Made by a program: the position numbers and the translations under genes
The notes under the pieces: model-generated
Told to the model about the DNA's origin: nothing
What the model saw: the letters and a program-made list of their open reading frames with translations, nothing else
Database searches by the model: none
In this document: positions 52,956-62,022 of the stretch, in pieces
How positions within the stretch are numbered: position 1 is the first letter of the stretch
Layout: every line of letters begins with the position of its first letter
Assembly (NCBI GenBank): GCA_030606285.1
Contig: JAUWGS010000004.1
Location: forward strand, 73,713-137,712
Length of the DNA: 64,000 bases
Direction of reading: 5' to 3'
Source of the DNA: Planctomycetales bacterium
GTDB lineage: Bacteria; 4484-113

Positions 52956-52984
52956 AGTATACTCTTGTTGAGTGGTGCTGTCAA
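52956..52984 (-). promoter_or_regulatory. Consensus promoter of the RadA-like operon
   Basis: Reverse strand TTGACA (52984-52979), exactly 17 bp, TATACT (52961-52956). A GGGAGGT ribosome-binding site (52940-52946) precedes the ATG at 52932. Confidence 0.78.
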
Positions 52985-53070
52985 GCTTCCTAGAACGCGC
53001 TCATAGGCAAATAAAGCTGGTCAGCCAATAGGAATGGGATGAGGCCCCCAGCTCACTTAACAGCTTCCCC

Positions 53071-54042
53071 CTACTTAACCGCCATCATCTTCTCGACGGC
53101 GGAGAGGGCTTTCACGCGCACGCCTTCGGGGATTTCTATCTCCGGCGCGCGGTTTTCCATACAATCCAGCACGTACTCCAGTCGGTTCTTCTTCATCGTC
53201 GGGCAGACCACCACGTCGCTTGGCAGGTAGAACTCCTTGTCCGGATGCAGCTGCTGCAGCCGGTAGATGAGCCCCTTCTCTGTCCCGATGACGAACTTCG
53301 TGTACTTATCCTTTAGCTCCTCCACCATGCGCACGATGCCGCCCGTGGAGCCGATGCGGTCGGCGATGTCCAGCACGTCTCCCGTGCATTCGGGATGCAC
53401 CAGCACGCAAGCGTCCGGATACTGCTCCTTGAGCTCCATTATGTCCTCTACGCGGATGCGATGGTGTGTGGGACAGTAGCCGTGCGCTAAGTGGATTTTT
53501 TTCTCGCTATGCCGCTGGATGTACGCGCCCAGGCTGCGGTCCGGCACGAATATGACCTCGTCATCGGGCAGCGAAGCCACAATCTGCAGCGCGTTGGCGG
53601 AGGTGCAGCAGATGTCGGATACCGCCTTGACCTCCGCGAGCGTGTTCACGTAAGCAACGACCGGCGCGTCGGGGTACTGATCCTTGAGCTTCAGCACCTG
53701 CGGTACGCGCACCATCTCCGCCATAGGGCAGCGCGCTTCCAGCCGTGGCATGAGCACTTGTTTTTGCGGCGAGAGTATCTTGGCGGTCTCGCCCATAAAC
53801 GTTACGCCGAGGAAGACGATGACGTTCGCGGTCGTGTCCGCAGCCTTGCGGGCCAGCTCCAGGCTATCGCCCACGATGTCGCCGATATCCTGCAACGGGG
53901 GAACCATGTAATTGTGCGCGAGGATTACTGCGTTTAGCTCGTCCTTGAGATGCCGGATGCGTTTGACTGCCTTGTTGAGCGTCTCGCGCTCCGGCTGCGG
54001 GTCGGCGCTGAAGTCGACAGGGCGTCTGGTGTGTTCGGTCAT
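53071..54042 (-). CDS. nadA: Quinolinate synthase A
   Basis: 4Fe-4S enzyme condensing iminoaspartate and dihydroxyacetone phosphate to quinolinate for NAD synthesis. 323 aa. Motifs: ILAHNYMVPPLQDIGDIVGD, FLGVTFMGETAKILSP and the cluster cysteines in ARCPMAEM, HPECTGDV and VVCPTMKKN. YVNTLAEVKAVSDICCTSAN is also typical. A TATAAT box at 54054-54059 (reverse strand) lies 11 nt before the ATG, so it may be transcribed separately from the FAD oxidoreductase gene 26 nt upstream. No nadB or nadC lies next to it. Confidence 0.95.
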   Translation of the reverse strand: MTEHTRRPVDFSADPQPERETLNKAVKRIRHLKDELNAVILAHNYMVPPLQDIGDIVGDSLELARKAADTTANVIVFLGVTFMGETAKILSPQKQVLMPRLEARCPMAEMVRVPQVLKLKDQYPDAPVVAYVNTLAEVKAVSDICCTSANALQIVASLPDDEVIFVPDRSLGAYIQRHSEKKIHLAHGYCPTHHRIRVEDIMELKEQYPDACVLVHPECTGDVLDIADRIGSTGGIVRMVEELKDKYTKFVIGTEKGLIYRLQQLHPDKEFYLPSDVVVCPTMKKNRLEYVLDCMENRAPEIEIPEGVRVKALSAVEKMMAVK

Positions 54043-54068
54043 AGCTCTCGTGTATTATATCCGAGAAA

Positions 54069-55403
54069 TCAGCCGATGCTTTCAGCGGCGGCCTTCCCGG
54101 CGGCTTCCCCAAGCGCCATCGCAATGGGAGTTACCCGCGCGCTGGCAAACGCTACCGAGTCCGCACTAAGGCATCTGCCTGCTGCAAAGAGATTACGGAA
54201 CTGGCGAGACTCCAGCGCGCGCAAAGGAATCTGGTAGGGCGCCTTCAGGATTTCGAACTTTAGCCTTGATCCCCCCGGACTGTGGATGTCCACCGGGTAG
54301 TATGCAGTGGTTACCGCGTCAGGGAACTTGGCCGCTGTGACAACATCGTGTCCGCGCAACAGGTACTTGCCACGAATGCGGTAGGACTCGCGCACGCCGA
54401 CTTCCGCTGCGACCTGTGCAAGCTCAGCCCTTTTGAATCCTGGCAAGTTTCCGCGCAGCCATTTGGTCAGATCATGCACCTGGCGCAGCGCTTCAGCGCG
54501 CAACCTGACAGCGAGGCGCATTCTCCTGGTGCTCGGCAGTGCGTAGTATCCTTCTGGCGGCGAGACCCGCGTTGTGTTCACAATGACTTCGCCTTGGCGC
54601 GTCCCTCCAAACATCAGAACACGGTCGCGCGGGCAGGGAAATTCGCCGCTTTTCCTTGCTTCTTTAACCAGCGAAAGGAAGCCGGAAACGGCGAAGTACT
54701 TATTCATCCGCAAATGCCAGTTCCGAGACAGGTGGAAGTCACGTGGTCTCTCCTCGATATAGTCTGCAACCGCATCCGTCCGCACGCCAGCCATCGTAAA
54801 CAGGTGCGTCCACGCTTGAGGTCTTTGTGGGGTGATGACCCCGCCTCCAACCAGGCGCGGGATGATCGCGCAGCCGCTCGCGTCAATCACTGCTCCGATA
54901 CGTTCACGCTGGCCGACCCGCACTCGCAGGTGCCTTAGCGGTTCAAGGTTGTCAGCGGCAAAAGTCACCGATGTGATGGCGTTGCGGATGCGGCCGGCCC
55001 ACGACGCAGTGCGTCCCAGGTACACCTCGATTCCTTCCCGGACGAGCTTATCCACCAGGTAAGGCGCAAGCACTGCTGTGTTGACAGGTGTGAGTGTTGG
55101 CGCGAATCCTATCGGGTCGGGCACGTGGCCCAGCGTGCCGCCGAGAGCCTTCAGATCGTCGACGAACTCCTGTGCAATGCCCTTGATGATCTGGCGCGCA
55201 CGGCTGCCCGAATCTTGGGGCCGGGCGTGGAAGCCTTGCCAGGGCTGGACGAGTGACAGAGTGGTGCATCCGCCCAGTAGCCCGCTCCTTTCTGCAAGGA
55301 TGACATGCGCGCCCGCGCGCCGGGCTGCAAGAGCCGCTGCGCAACCCGCCATCCCTCCGCCGATTACCAGCACGTCGCAGTTTCTTTCCGTTTTGTGGCT
55401 CAT
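54069..55403 (-). CDS. FAD-dependent oxidoreductase (FAD_oxidored family)
   Basis: 444 aa. Dinucleotide-binding motif VIGGGMAGCAAALAARRAGA (about 12-31) with ERSGLLGGCTTLSLVQPWQG, a second nucleotide contact in IGAVIDASGCAIIPRLV, and the C-terminal FAAGRCLSADSVAFASARVT. This family (PF12831 type) is common in carbohydrate-related gene clusters; the substrate is unknown. The start overlaps the stop of the DUF4127 gene by 4 nt. The gene is not nadB-like despite being near nadA. Confidence 0.82.
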   Translation of the reverse strand: MSHKTERNCDVLVIGGGMAGCAAALAARRAGAHVILAERSGLLGGCTTLSLVQPWQGFHARPQDSGSRARQIIKGIAQEFVDDLKALGGTLGHVPDPIGFAPTLTPVNTAVLAPYLVDKLVREGIEVYLGRTASWAGRIRNAITSVTFAADNLEPLRHLRVRVGQRERIGAVIDASGCAIIPRLVGGGVITPQRPQAWTHLFTMAGVRTDAVADYIEERPRDFHLSRNWHLRMNKYFAVSGFLSLVKEARKSGEFPCPRDRVLMFGGTRQGEVIVNTTRVSPPEGYYALPSTRRMRLAVRLRAEALRQVHDLTKWLRGNLPGFKRAELAQVAAEVGVRESYRIRGKYLLRGHDVVTAAKFPDAVTTAYYPVDIHSPGGSRLKFEILKAPYQIPLRALESRQFRNLFAAGRCLSADSVAFASARVTPIAMALGEAAGKAAAESIG

Positions 55404-56869
55404 TCCAAAGTTGCCTCCACGTCAGCTTCAGCCTCAAACCAGCGTTGCCAGGGCAGGCGAAGCCGTATTTCACCTATTTCGAGTGTCTTGCCGCGCAAGG
55501 ACGCGCCGTTGAACTTCTTTTGGGCGCATCTCTCCACCATCGAGCATATGCTGTTTTCTGCCGCGGCTAGCTGGCGCGGGTCTGATGGCTCCAGTTCACC
55601 GTGCCGTGCGATTACCCAGGTGCGCAGGTAAGCGAAATACATCAAATCCTCAATATACCAGCCGACTATCAGCCGCGCAAGCGTGTCGCTCGCAGGTGCA
55701 GAATGAAGCAGTCGCCCCAGCAACAGCGCGTGTCCGAGGCGGTTGGATACGGTATTGCACTGCACTGTGGCCAGCGCCAGTTGTTCCGCACGCAGGAATT
55801 CCTCCAGCAACGCCGCATTCACGCCGTTTGTAACGGTTAAGTCCGCGATCACGCGCTGCTCGTCAAACTCCTTCAGCGGCGTAATGCTTCCTAGAAGCTG
55901 TGAAAATCCGGGAACGCTGATGTCCCCGGCAACAACAGCAGGATAAGGGTCTTCCGGCTTAGGCTTCCCGATAATCTCGACTGCGAACCCGTCCGGTTTC
56001 TCAGCCAGATCTGCGCCGGCAAGCCGCGCCAGAACGCGCAGGTTGTCCATCACAGTCTGACTTTCATACGGCGCCACTTCTCCCTGCAGGTCTCGCACAA
56101 TCACGTGAGTCGGTTCTTCGTCGCTTGCCTCCGCCAGCGCTCCTGCCAGCAACACCGCTCCCACCTCATCGGCGCCGTCAGCCACGGTTAGTTGTTCTTC
56201 GACGTGCCCTTCTAGCAGGTATTCGAGTTCCGTCTCCTGTACCCCGTCGCGCACGCAGTCCTCAAGCGCCAAATGAAGCTGGATCCCGAATTGGCTGCAC
56301 AGCCTCACGACTGTCTGAGCCTCCTCAAGCTGTCTTAATCGGTGCCGTGCGAGAGTTCTCGCTTCGTCGGTCGGCCAGTCATCGATGCTGCAATCATCTT
56401 CCTCGCAGGTCTTGTAGAATTCGGCGGCGTTTTTCCCGCTGCTGCGGACCTGAGCTGCCAGTTTTCGCGAAAGGATTTCCCAGTCTGCCATCCCTTCCAG
56501 ATCTTTCTGACGGAAGACGTTGCCCCACAGGCGCTTCAGGACGTAATAGGCGCGAATGCTGCGCGAGCGCTCCGTCAGTTTCCCCAGCAGCATCAGTGCA
56601 TTGTCTATCCTCTCGCGGTCGGTGCGAGTGTTGCGCGCTTGAATCAACCCACCGTGAAGCAGTGCGTCTAGCGAGAGAATTAGATGAGTGTCTTTATTGC
56701 AGTTGGAAGCAAGCCAGCGCGCCTGCAGCAGCAGCGATGGCGTGTGGTAGCGCGAACCCACGAGATCGCGCGGTGGAAGCAATACCTCTGCGTTCGCCAC
56801 TTCCGAGACGCGCAAGATCGCCGCGTAATTCAGCGGTCGGTCGTCCAGTGGCACACAGACGATTCTCAT
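55400..56869 (-). CDS. DUF4127 family protein
   Basis: 489 aa. It opens MRIVCVPLDDRPLNYAAILR, the DUF4127 hallmark, followed by LILSLDALLHGGLIQARNTR and the C-terminal half with VAGDISVPGFSQLLGSITPL and GWYIEDLMYFAYLRTWVIAR. The biochemical function of the family is not known. It is sandwiched between the TIM-barrel gene (17 nt upstream) and the FAD oxidoreductase gene (4-nt overlap), suggesting one pathway. Confidence 0.85.
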   Translation of the reverse strand: MRIVCVPLDDRPLNYAAILRVSEVANAEVLLPPRDLVGSRYHTPSLLLQARWLASNCNKDTHLILSLDALLHGGLIQARNTRTDRERIDNALMLLGKLTERSRSIRAYYVLKRLWGNVFRQKDLEGMADWEILSRKLAAQVRSSGKNAAEFYKTCEEDDCSIDDWPTDEARTLARHRLRQLEEAQTVVRLCSQFGIQLHLALEDCVRDGVQETELEYLLEGHVEEQLTVADGADEVGAVLLAGALAEASDEEPTHVIVRDLQGEVAPYESQTVMDNLRVLARLAGADLAEKPDGFAVEIIGKPKPEDPYPAVVAGDISVPGFSQLLGSITPLKEFDEQRVIADLTVTNGVNAALLEEFLRAEQLALATVQCNTVSNRLGHALLLGRLLHSAPASDTLARLIVGWYIEDLMYFAYLRTWVIARHGELEPSDPRQLAAAENSICSMVERCAQKKFNGASLRGKTLEIGEIRLRLPWQRWFEAEADVEATLE

Positions 56870-56886
56870 ATCGTACGGTTCTCCGG

Positions 56887-57567
56887 TTATCTGCCTTGGA
56901 GCTTGTCGATGGCAGCGCGGAACTGCCGTGTGACCTTCTCGATACCACCTTCGGTCGGGCCGGTGACTACAACGCCGATCATAATGCCTCCGATACCTGC
57001 GGCGGCGAGTGCAGGCAGGTCACTTGAGAGAATAGCCTTTTGGGTCGGGATGAGTACTGGTCGTTCACTTGCCTGAACCAGCGACCGGTAGTTTGCCACG
57101 TCCGCCAAGGTCAACGGCTCGCCGTAATCCTCCAGCGGGACTATCGCAGCTTCGAGCATCGCGACGACCGGCTTTTCCTGAATGGTCGTGCCAGTGAGTG
57201 CTGCGATTTTTCCTGGAGGATGCATCCGGTCAATCGCAGGGATCAGCTCTGTGCGCAATCCGAGCTGCAAATACGACGCCGGCAGATGATGCGCATAGAT
57301 ATCAATGAACGCCAGCCCCGCGTCAATCAGTTCGTTGAGTTCCGTGAGTGTCGGCAGCACCTGCTGTCCCGGCATCAATCCCACCTGGGTTTCTGTTTCA
57401 TCGATGAGCTTCAGAACGCGTTCCTTCTCCTGGGCGAATGCGCCGAAACTCGCGCCGCTCGCCCGGTGGACTGCGTTCATGTGCACCTTCACGGCGTCCG
57501 TCCCGCCGGTAACGGCGGAGCGCGCAAGTGAAAGCTCGTTATCCGGCAGTGAGACGATTAGCTTCAT
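56887..57567 (-). CDS. TIM-barrel-like protein of unknown function
   Basis: 226 aa. Alternating strands and helices read like a small (beta/alpha)8 barrel: KLIVSLPDNELSLARSAVTG, GGTDAVKVHMNAVHRASGAS, LAFIDIYAHHLPASYLQLGL, and the C-terminal phosphate-binding-like AAAGIGGIMIGVVVTGPTEG. It resembles sugar-phosphate epimerase or aldolase barrels, but I cannot name a substrate. Its start overlaps the end of mtnA by 4 nt, and DUF4127 follows. Confidence 0.7.
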   Translation of the reverse strand: MKLIVSLPDNELSLARSAVTGGTDAVKVHMNAVHRASGASFGAFAQEKERVLKLIDETETQVGLMPGQQVLPTLTELNELIDAGLAFIDIYAHHLPASYLQLGLRTELIPAIDRMHPPGKIAALTGTTIQEKPVVAMLEAAIVPLEDYGEPLTLADVANYRSLVQASERPVLIPTQKAILSSDLPALAAAGIGGIMIGVVVTGPTEGGIEKVTRQFRAAIDKLQGR

Positions 57568-58580
57568 TCGTTCCCCCTGCCACCGGGCTCAACGCCCTCT
57601 TCGCTCACGTAGTAGGAGACCAACTCGCGCGGCGTGACGTCAAACGCCGGGTTCCACACGATGTACTCCTTGGGCAGGACGAAGCAGCGCCCGAGTTTGC
57701 GCACCTCGTCGCCGTTGCGCTCTTCAATCGTAATATCAGCGCCGGTGGGGCATTCCTCATCGAAGGTGCTTCGTGGCGCTGCGACGATGAACTGCACGCC
57801 GTGCCGGGCACAGAGCACCGCCATCTGGTACGTGCCGATCTTGTTGGCAAAGTCGCCGTTGGCGGCAATCCTGTCCGCGCCGACAATGGCTGCGGCGATG
57901 CTCTCGCGGTTCAGCAGCGCCCCCACCGAGGTGTCCGGGATGAGCTTATATGGCACGCGCTTCTTGTGTAGCTCCCAGGCGGTCAGCCGGCCCTGCATGC
58001 GCGGGCGCGTTTCGGTGGCAAAAACCCGCTTGACACGCTTCTGACGATAGGCCTCGAAGATGACTCCCAGCGCCGTGCCCTCGCCGCCGGTCGCTAGAGC
58101 GCCGGTGTTACAGATGGTCAGCACGTTGCTGCTCTTAGGTATGAGCGTTGCGCCGTTCCTGGCCATTGCGCGATCTGCCTCCACCTGCTCGCTGTGGATG
58201 GCCTTGGCCTCGGCCAGGAGTGCGCGGGCGTGCTCCTGCGGGCTCCGGAGGATATTCTCGTCGAATACCGATTGCATCCGTTTCAGTGCCCAGAACAGGT
58301 TTACCGCGGTAGGCCGTGTGGCAGCCAGGTTCGCCAGCGTCCGCCGCACCTGCTGTTCGAAAACTGCGAACTGCTCGTTCTGGCTGTTGAGCGCCGCCTG
58401 GGCGACGCCGTAAGCCGCGACAATGCCAATGAGCGGGGCGCCCCGCACTTTCATATCGCGGATGGCGTGCACGTAATCCTCGGGCCTGACCAGTTCCAAC
58501 AACTGCTCGCGCAGCGGCAGCTTCGTCTGGTCGAGTGCAGTGAGGTGGTCCTTCTCCCAGCTGATGACGGGGGCACTCAT
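57564..58580 (-). CDS. mtnA: S-methyl-5-thioribose-1-phosphate isomerase (or related aldose-1-phosphate isomerase)
   Basis: 338 aa from ATG 58580; an ATG at 58592 lies only 1 nt past a TAGAAT -10 box (58594-58599) and is unlikely. Motifs: KVRGAPLIGIVAAYGVA, TICNTGALATGGEGTALGVI, ETRPRMQGRLTAWEL, GADRIAANGDFANKIGTYQM and WNPAFDVTPREL. In methionine salvage it isomerises methylthioribose-1-phosphate. Here no other salvage gene is present and it heads an operon with a TIM barrel, DUF4127 and an FAD oxidoreductase, so a related sugar-1-phosphate isomerase role is possible. Confidence 0.88.
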   Translation of the reverse strand: MSAPVISWEKDHLTALDQTKLPLREQLLELVRPEDYVHAIRDMKVRGAPLIGIVAAYGVAQAALNSQNEQFAVFEQQVRRTLANLAATRPTAVNLFWALKRMQSVFDENILRSPQEHARALLAEAKAIHSEQVEADRAMARNGATLIPKSSNVLTICNTGALATGGEGTALGVIFEAYRQKRVKRVFATETRPRMQGRLTAWELHKKRVPYKLIPDTSVGALLNRESIAAAIVGADRIAANGDFANKIGTYQMAVLCARHGVQFIVAAPRSTFDEECPTGADITIEERNGDEVRKLGRCFVLPKEYIVWNPAFDVTPRELVSYYVSEEGVEPGGRGNE

Positions 58581-58626
58581 CGCGACTTGCATAATTCTAG
58601 CACAGGATAGGGGTAGGGGGGGTAGC

Positions 58627-59331
58627 TCAGGCGTCCGCGCGGTTGACAGCGTACAGGGCTATCGACCGGAGAATCCGCATCCCGTCTGCGCTCCCAAGAA
58701 GCTCTTCGCAGGCGCGTTCAGGGTGGGGCATCATTCCCAGCACGTTGCCCCCTTCGTTCAGTATGCCCGCGATGTTCTCGATGCTGCCGTTGGGGTTGGC
58801 CTCAGGCGTGACCTGCCCCTTCTCGTCGCAGTAGCGGAAGACCACGCGGTTCTCCTCGTTGAGCCGGGCGATGTTCTCCGGGCGGTCGAAGTAATTGCCT
58901 TCCGTATGGGCGATGGGGACGCGCAGTACGTCGCCTGGACTGAGTTCTCCGGTGAAGGGCGTCTGGTTGTTTTCCACCCGGATGTTTACCCACTTGCAGC
59001 GGAACTCAACACAGTCGTTGCGCGTGAGCGCGCCGGGAAGAAGTCCCGCTTCGGTAAGTATCTGGAAGCCGTTGCAGATGCCCAGCACTAGGCCTCCCGC
59101 ATCGGCGAATTCCTTGACCGCTGACATAATGGGTGAGAAACGAGCGATAGCGCCGCAGCGAAGGTAGTCGCCGTATGAAAACCCGCCCGGGAGCACCACC
59201 AGGTCCAGCTTTGGCAGCTCATTCTCGTTGTAGAGCACACGGCTGGCATCCGCGCCCAGTACGTCTCCCAGCGCGTAAAGGGCGTCATCGTCGCAGTTTG
59301 AGCCGAGGAATGTGATTATGCCGGCTTTCAT
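58627..59331 (-). CDS. purQ: Phosphoribosylformylglycinamidine synthase subunit PurQ
   Basis: Glutaminase subunit supplying ammonia to PurL in purine synthesis. 234 aa. Starts KAGIITFLGSNCDDDALYAL; PGGFSYGDYLRCGAIARFSP; nucleophile cysteine in LGICNGFQILTEAGLLPG; triad His/Glu in MMPHPERACEELLGSADG. purL and purS are not in the window. A TATAAT box at 59340-59345 (reverse strand) ends 8 nt before the ATG with no ribosome-binding site, so the message is probably leaderless. Confidence 0.95.
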   Translation of the reverse strand: MKAGIITFLGSNCDDDALYALGDVLGADASRVLYNENELPKLDLVVLPGGFSYGDYLRCGAIARFSPIMSAVKEFADAGGLVLGICNGFQILTEAGLLPGALTRNDCVEFRCKWVNIRVENNQTPFTGELSPGDVLRVPIAHTEGNYFDRPENIARLNEENRVVFRYCDEKGQVTPEANPNGSIENIAGILNEGGNVLGMMPHPERACEELLGSADGMRILRSIALYAVNRADA

Positions 59332-59371
59332 CGGCCGCCATTATAGCGCACGCTGCTGGGAGCGGCAGAGC

Positions 59372-60001
59372 CTATCTGCCGCCAAAGAACAACGCGCCGA
59401 TCGCCGCCACAGCGATTGCACCAAGTAGCCACCACTCGGTGCTTTCCAGGAACATCCCGTTCTTCGCGCCCAGAATTGCCAGCGCAACGCCCAGTAAAAC
59501 TCCCCCGGTGATGAGAAGCGGGCGGTTGATCTCCCGCACCGTGTAAACATCCGCCTGCCGGACTTTTCTGCCTTCGGGAAACGGGTCTTCTTCTTCTGGC
59601 AAGAAGTACTTCGGCGTGTGTTTCTCGTAGCCGACCTTCTCCTGCGCAATGGCTTGCTTGATGAACAGCTCTTTGACCTGCTCCGGCTCAAGCTCCTTCA
59701 GCGTTTCAGCGTCCATCTCCGCCAGGAGTTCGGGGTGCATTATCTCGGCCCACGATTTGAAATCCAGATCGAAACTCTTCGTGCGCTCGAACGCCTTGGT
59801 GCGCTCATCTCCCGGTTCAGGCGTGAGGTTGGCCCGTGCAGTCTCGAACTTCCGCACCCATCCCATCAGAGTATCAACGGGGATACCCAGCGACTTTGCG
59901 ACATCATCCGGTGTTTCGCCGCGGCTGACGCGCAGCACGGCGTGACGCTTGGCTCGCGGGCTGATATTTGACGGCCCGGTAGTGTGGCTGTCGCAGCTCA
60001 T
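59372..60001 (-). CDS. HTH protein with C-terminal membrane helices
   Basis: 209 aa. An N-terminal helix-turn-helix of the IS630/Sigma-70 region 4-like type (HAVLRVSRGETPDDVAKSLG, then IPVDTLMGWVRKFE) is followed by an acidic linker with PELLAEMDAETLKELEPEQV. Two hydrophobic helices lie near 160-180 and 188-206. This may be a membrane-tethered regulator or a domesticated transposase HTH. No family match is known to me; low certainty on function. Confidence 0.65.
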   Translation of the reverse strand: MSCDSHTTGPSNISPRAKRHAVLRVSRGETPDDVAKSLGIPVDTLMGWVRKFETARANLTPEPGDERTKAFERTKSFDLDFKSWAEIMHPELLAEMDAETLKELEPEQVKELFIKQAIAQEKVGYEKHTPKYFLPEEEDPFPEGRKVRQADVYTVREINRPLLITGGVLLGVALAILGAKNGMFLESTEWWLLGAIAVAAIGALFFGGR

Positions 60002-60054
60002 ATGCTTAACTACTTCCCATTTTCGTGCTGAACCAGCGTTAAAGCCCAGTGCTG

Positions 60055-61869
60055 CTAGCCGGGTGGCGGTGGGACGATGAAGAGTTCCTCGACCGTGACC
60101 GTAAACTCGGCAGTGACACTCCCGTATTCGTTGGTCACAGTCACCTCACCATCGAATTCGCCAAGTTCGTTAGGTATGAAAAACGGCGGCGCAGGCCACG
60201 TGGAGGTCTGGTCGCCAACCATCGGCTGGTCGTCTCTGCCATTGGCGCCGTCGGTGTGAAACACCCACTCATAGGTCATAGGAGCGTCCCCGTCGGTATC
60301 CGCGAAGAAAGTAGCCCACAAGTTGCCCATATTACCGGTAGTCCACAGGACCTGGAAAATCCTAGGCTCTTTCCCCACATAGAAGTCGAACCATTTCGTG
60401 GTTGCGCCATAGTCATTCGTTACCACCAGCTTGCCGAGCTGGGCGCCACTATTTGTAAGAAACACCATCGGGCTCTCGTTGGTGGTGGTATTCGGATCTG
60501 CCCAGTAGTTCATCGTCCAGTAGTACGAGAATGGCCCCGTGCCCAGCACTTCCGCATTCAGCTGAACATCCTGCTCGTAAATACCTCGATCTGGCATGAC
60601 CTGTACGATTTGCGGTATAAAACCAGTTACAACCTGGAAGTCAAAGCGGAACTCACCGTATTCATTGGTTACCCTCAGGTAGCAGTTATGAGTGCCGTCA
60701 TCATCGAACTCCACCAGGGGGCTTACGTTGGCGCTCTTGTGCGGGAACGCGTTGGCTCCGAAGTCCCAGTCGTAGGTGATAGGTTCAGGGCCAGTCACCT
60801 GGGCGCTGAAGGGAGTGCGCTCGCCGCAAGTTGCTGTAAGCGGCTGAACGGAACTTATCGCTGGCGGAACGCCGATCACGACAGAGAAATTCTCCCTGCG
60901 CTCGTCGAAGCGGTTGCTTACAGTCAGGTGCCCATTGAAATAGCCCTGCTGCACCAGTTCAACTTCGGGCTCGGCTTCATCGGAGCGGTTCGGGCTCACA
61001 CCGTTGGTCAGTATCCAGTCATACGTGAACGGTTCTTCGCCTTCTACGACTGCGCTGGCGATGTAGGTGTCACCCACCTTGCCTGAGGGAGTGTCAACCG
61101 AGATGATACGGGGCTGCCGGTATTCCAGCACGTTCGACATCTCGCCCGTGGCGCCTTCGGTATCGTACGCCAGCACGCCGAAGTCCGCCCAGTTCTCCGA
61201 CTCAACAGCGAAAGCGAACAGCAGAACGCCGCCCATTAGCGCTTCCGCCTCGGAGCGCTCGACGGGGCCGAGTCCCTCCCAATCAGCAAAGCCGGGCCCG
61301 CCTGAAATGACAACAAAGCCGGCGAGCTCGGTGCCGTAGTAAAGCGCGATGCCTGTAACATCGGCTATGTCCACAACACCGTTGCCGCTGAAGTCCAGCA
61401 GCGAAAGCCACGCGTTTTCTTCGCCGATAACCTCGCTGTAATTCTCCGCAATCGGCGTAAGGTCATCCACGTTCACGACTCCGTCAACGTTGTAGTCGCC
61501 CTGAAGCTGGTACGACCAGGCCAGCCAACCCGCTTCTTCCTCGTCGCGGAAGAAGTCCAGGTCGGTTACCGCCTTGCCTTCGCCTATCGGTGGCGTGCTT
61601 ACGATTTTCTCCGGCAGCAGCGCGGCAAGCGCTGCTTTTATCTCGTTCCATAGCACAATGTCCACGCCTTCGGGCGGCTCCAGGTTTTCAAGCTTTGCCA
61701 GCTCCTGTTCCCGTGACCGCTCATTGCTGTCGGAAGGTGGTGTAACGGGCGAGACCTGCCCGGCGTCGTCGGACGGCGCCAGGCGCGGCCCTGTACGGCC
61801 ACCACCGCCCCCGCATGCTGCTAACGCGAAAATCGTGACCATCAATATCAGAATGGATAATATGCGCAT
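60055..61869 (-). CDS. Lipoprotein with dockerin-like repeats and PKD-type domains
   Basis: 604 aa from ATG 61869 (GGAGG upstream). Its signal peptide ends FALAACGGGG (lipobox). Residues ~105-170 have two Ca-binding dockerin-like loops, YNVDGVVNVDDLTPIAENY and DFSGNGVVDIADVTGIALYY. After an acidic segment come four Ig/PKD-like repeats, each opening with a P-x-I-x-x-V strand and a YDW, YYW or YEW core (FTYDWILTNG, ITYDWDFGAN, FSYYWTMNYW, MTYEWVFHTD). Related in style to the lipoproteins at 21.8-27.6 kb. Likely a surface protein; no catalytic domain seen. Confidence 0.82.
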   Translation of the reverse strand: MRILSILILMVTIFALAACGGGGGRTGPRLAPSDDAGQVSPVTPPSDSNERSREQELAKLENLEPPEGVDIVLWNEIKAALAALLPEKIVSTPPIGEGKAVTDLDFFRDEEEAGWLAWSYQLQGDYNVDGVVNVDDLTPIAENYSEVIGEENAWLSLLDFSGNGVVDIADVTGIALYYGTELAGFVVISGGPGFADWEGLGPVERSEAEALMGGVLLFAFAVESENWADFGVLAYDTEGATGEMSNVLEYRQPRIISVDTPSGKVGDTYIASAVVEGEEPFTYDWILTNGVSPNRSDEAEPEVELVQQGYFNGHLTVSNRFDERRENFSVVIGVPPAISSVQPLTATCGERTPFSAQVTGPEPITYDWDFGANAFPHKSANVSPLVEFDDDGTHNCYLRVTNEYGEFRFDFQVVTGFIPQIVQVMPDRGIYEQDVQLNAEVLGTGPFSYYWTMNYWADPNTTTNESPMVFLTNSGAQLGKLVVTNDYGATTKWFDFYVGKEPRIFQVLWTTGNMGNLWATFFADTDGDAPMTYEWVFHTDGANGRDDQPMVGDQTSTWPAPPFFIPNELGEFDGEVTVTNEYGSVTAEFTVTVEELFIVPPPPG

Positions 61870-62022
61870 GATTCCCTCCACGAGATTCACCGCGTCCCCC
61901 GGTGCGGTGCTGTTTTCTGTGCTCGGAAGCACGAGCGGGCGGCCAACCCCGCAATTAATATCTTACCGCGCAGTTCGCGGCATTACAACTAAAGCGCCTA
62001 AAGATAGCGCGATCCCTGCCCT

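Noticed and set aside
53071-55403. FAD oxidoreductase as L-aspartate oxidase NadB next to nadA
   Set aside because: The sequence lacks NadB motifs and fits the PF12831-type family; it is coupled to DUF4127 instead, and nadA has its own promoter.
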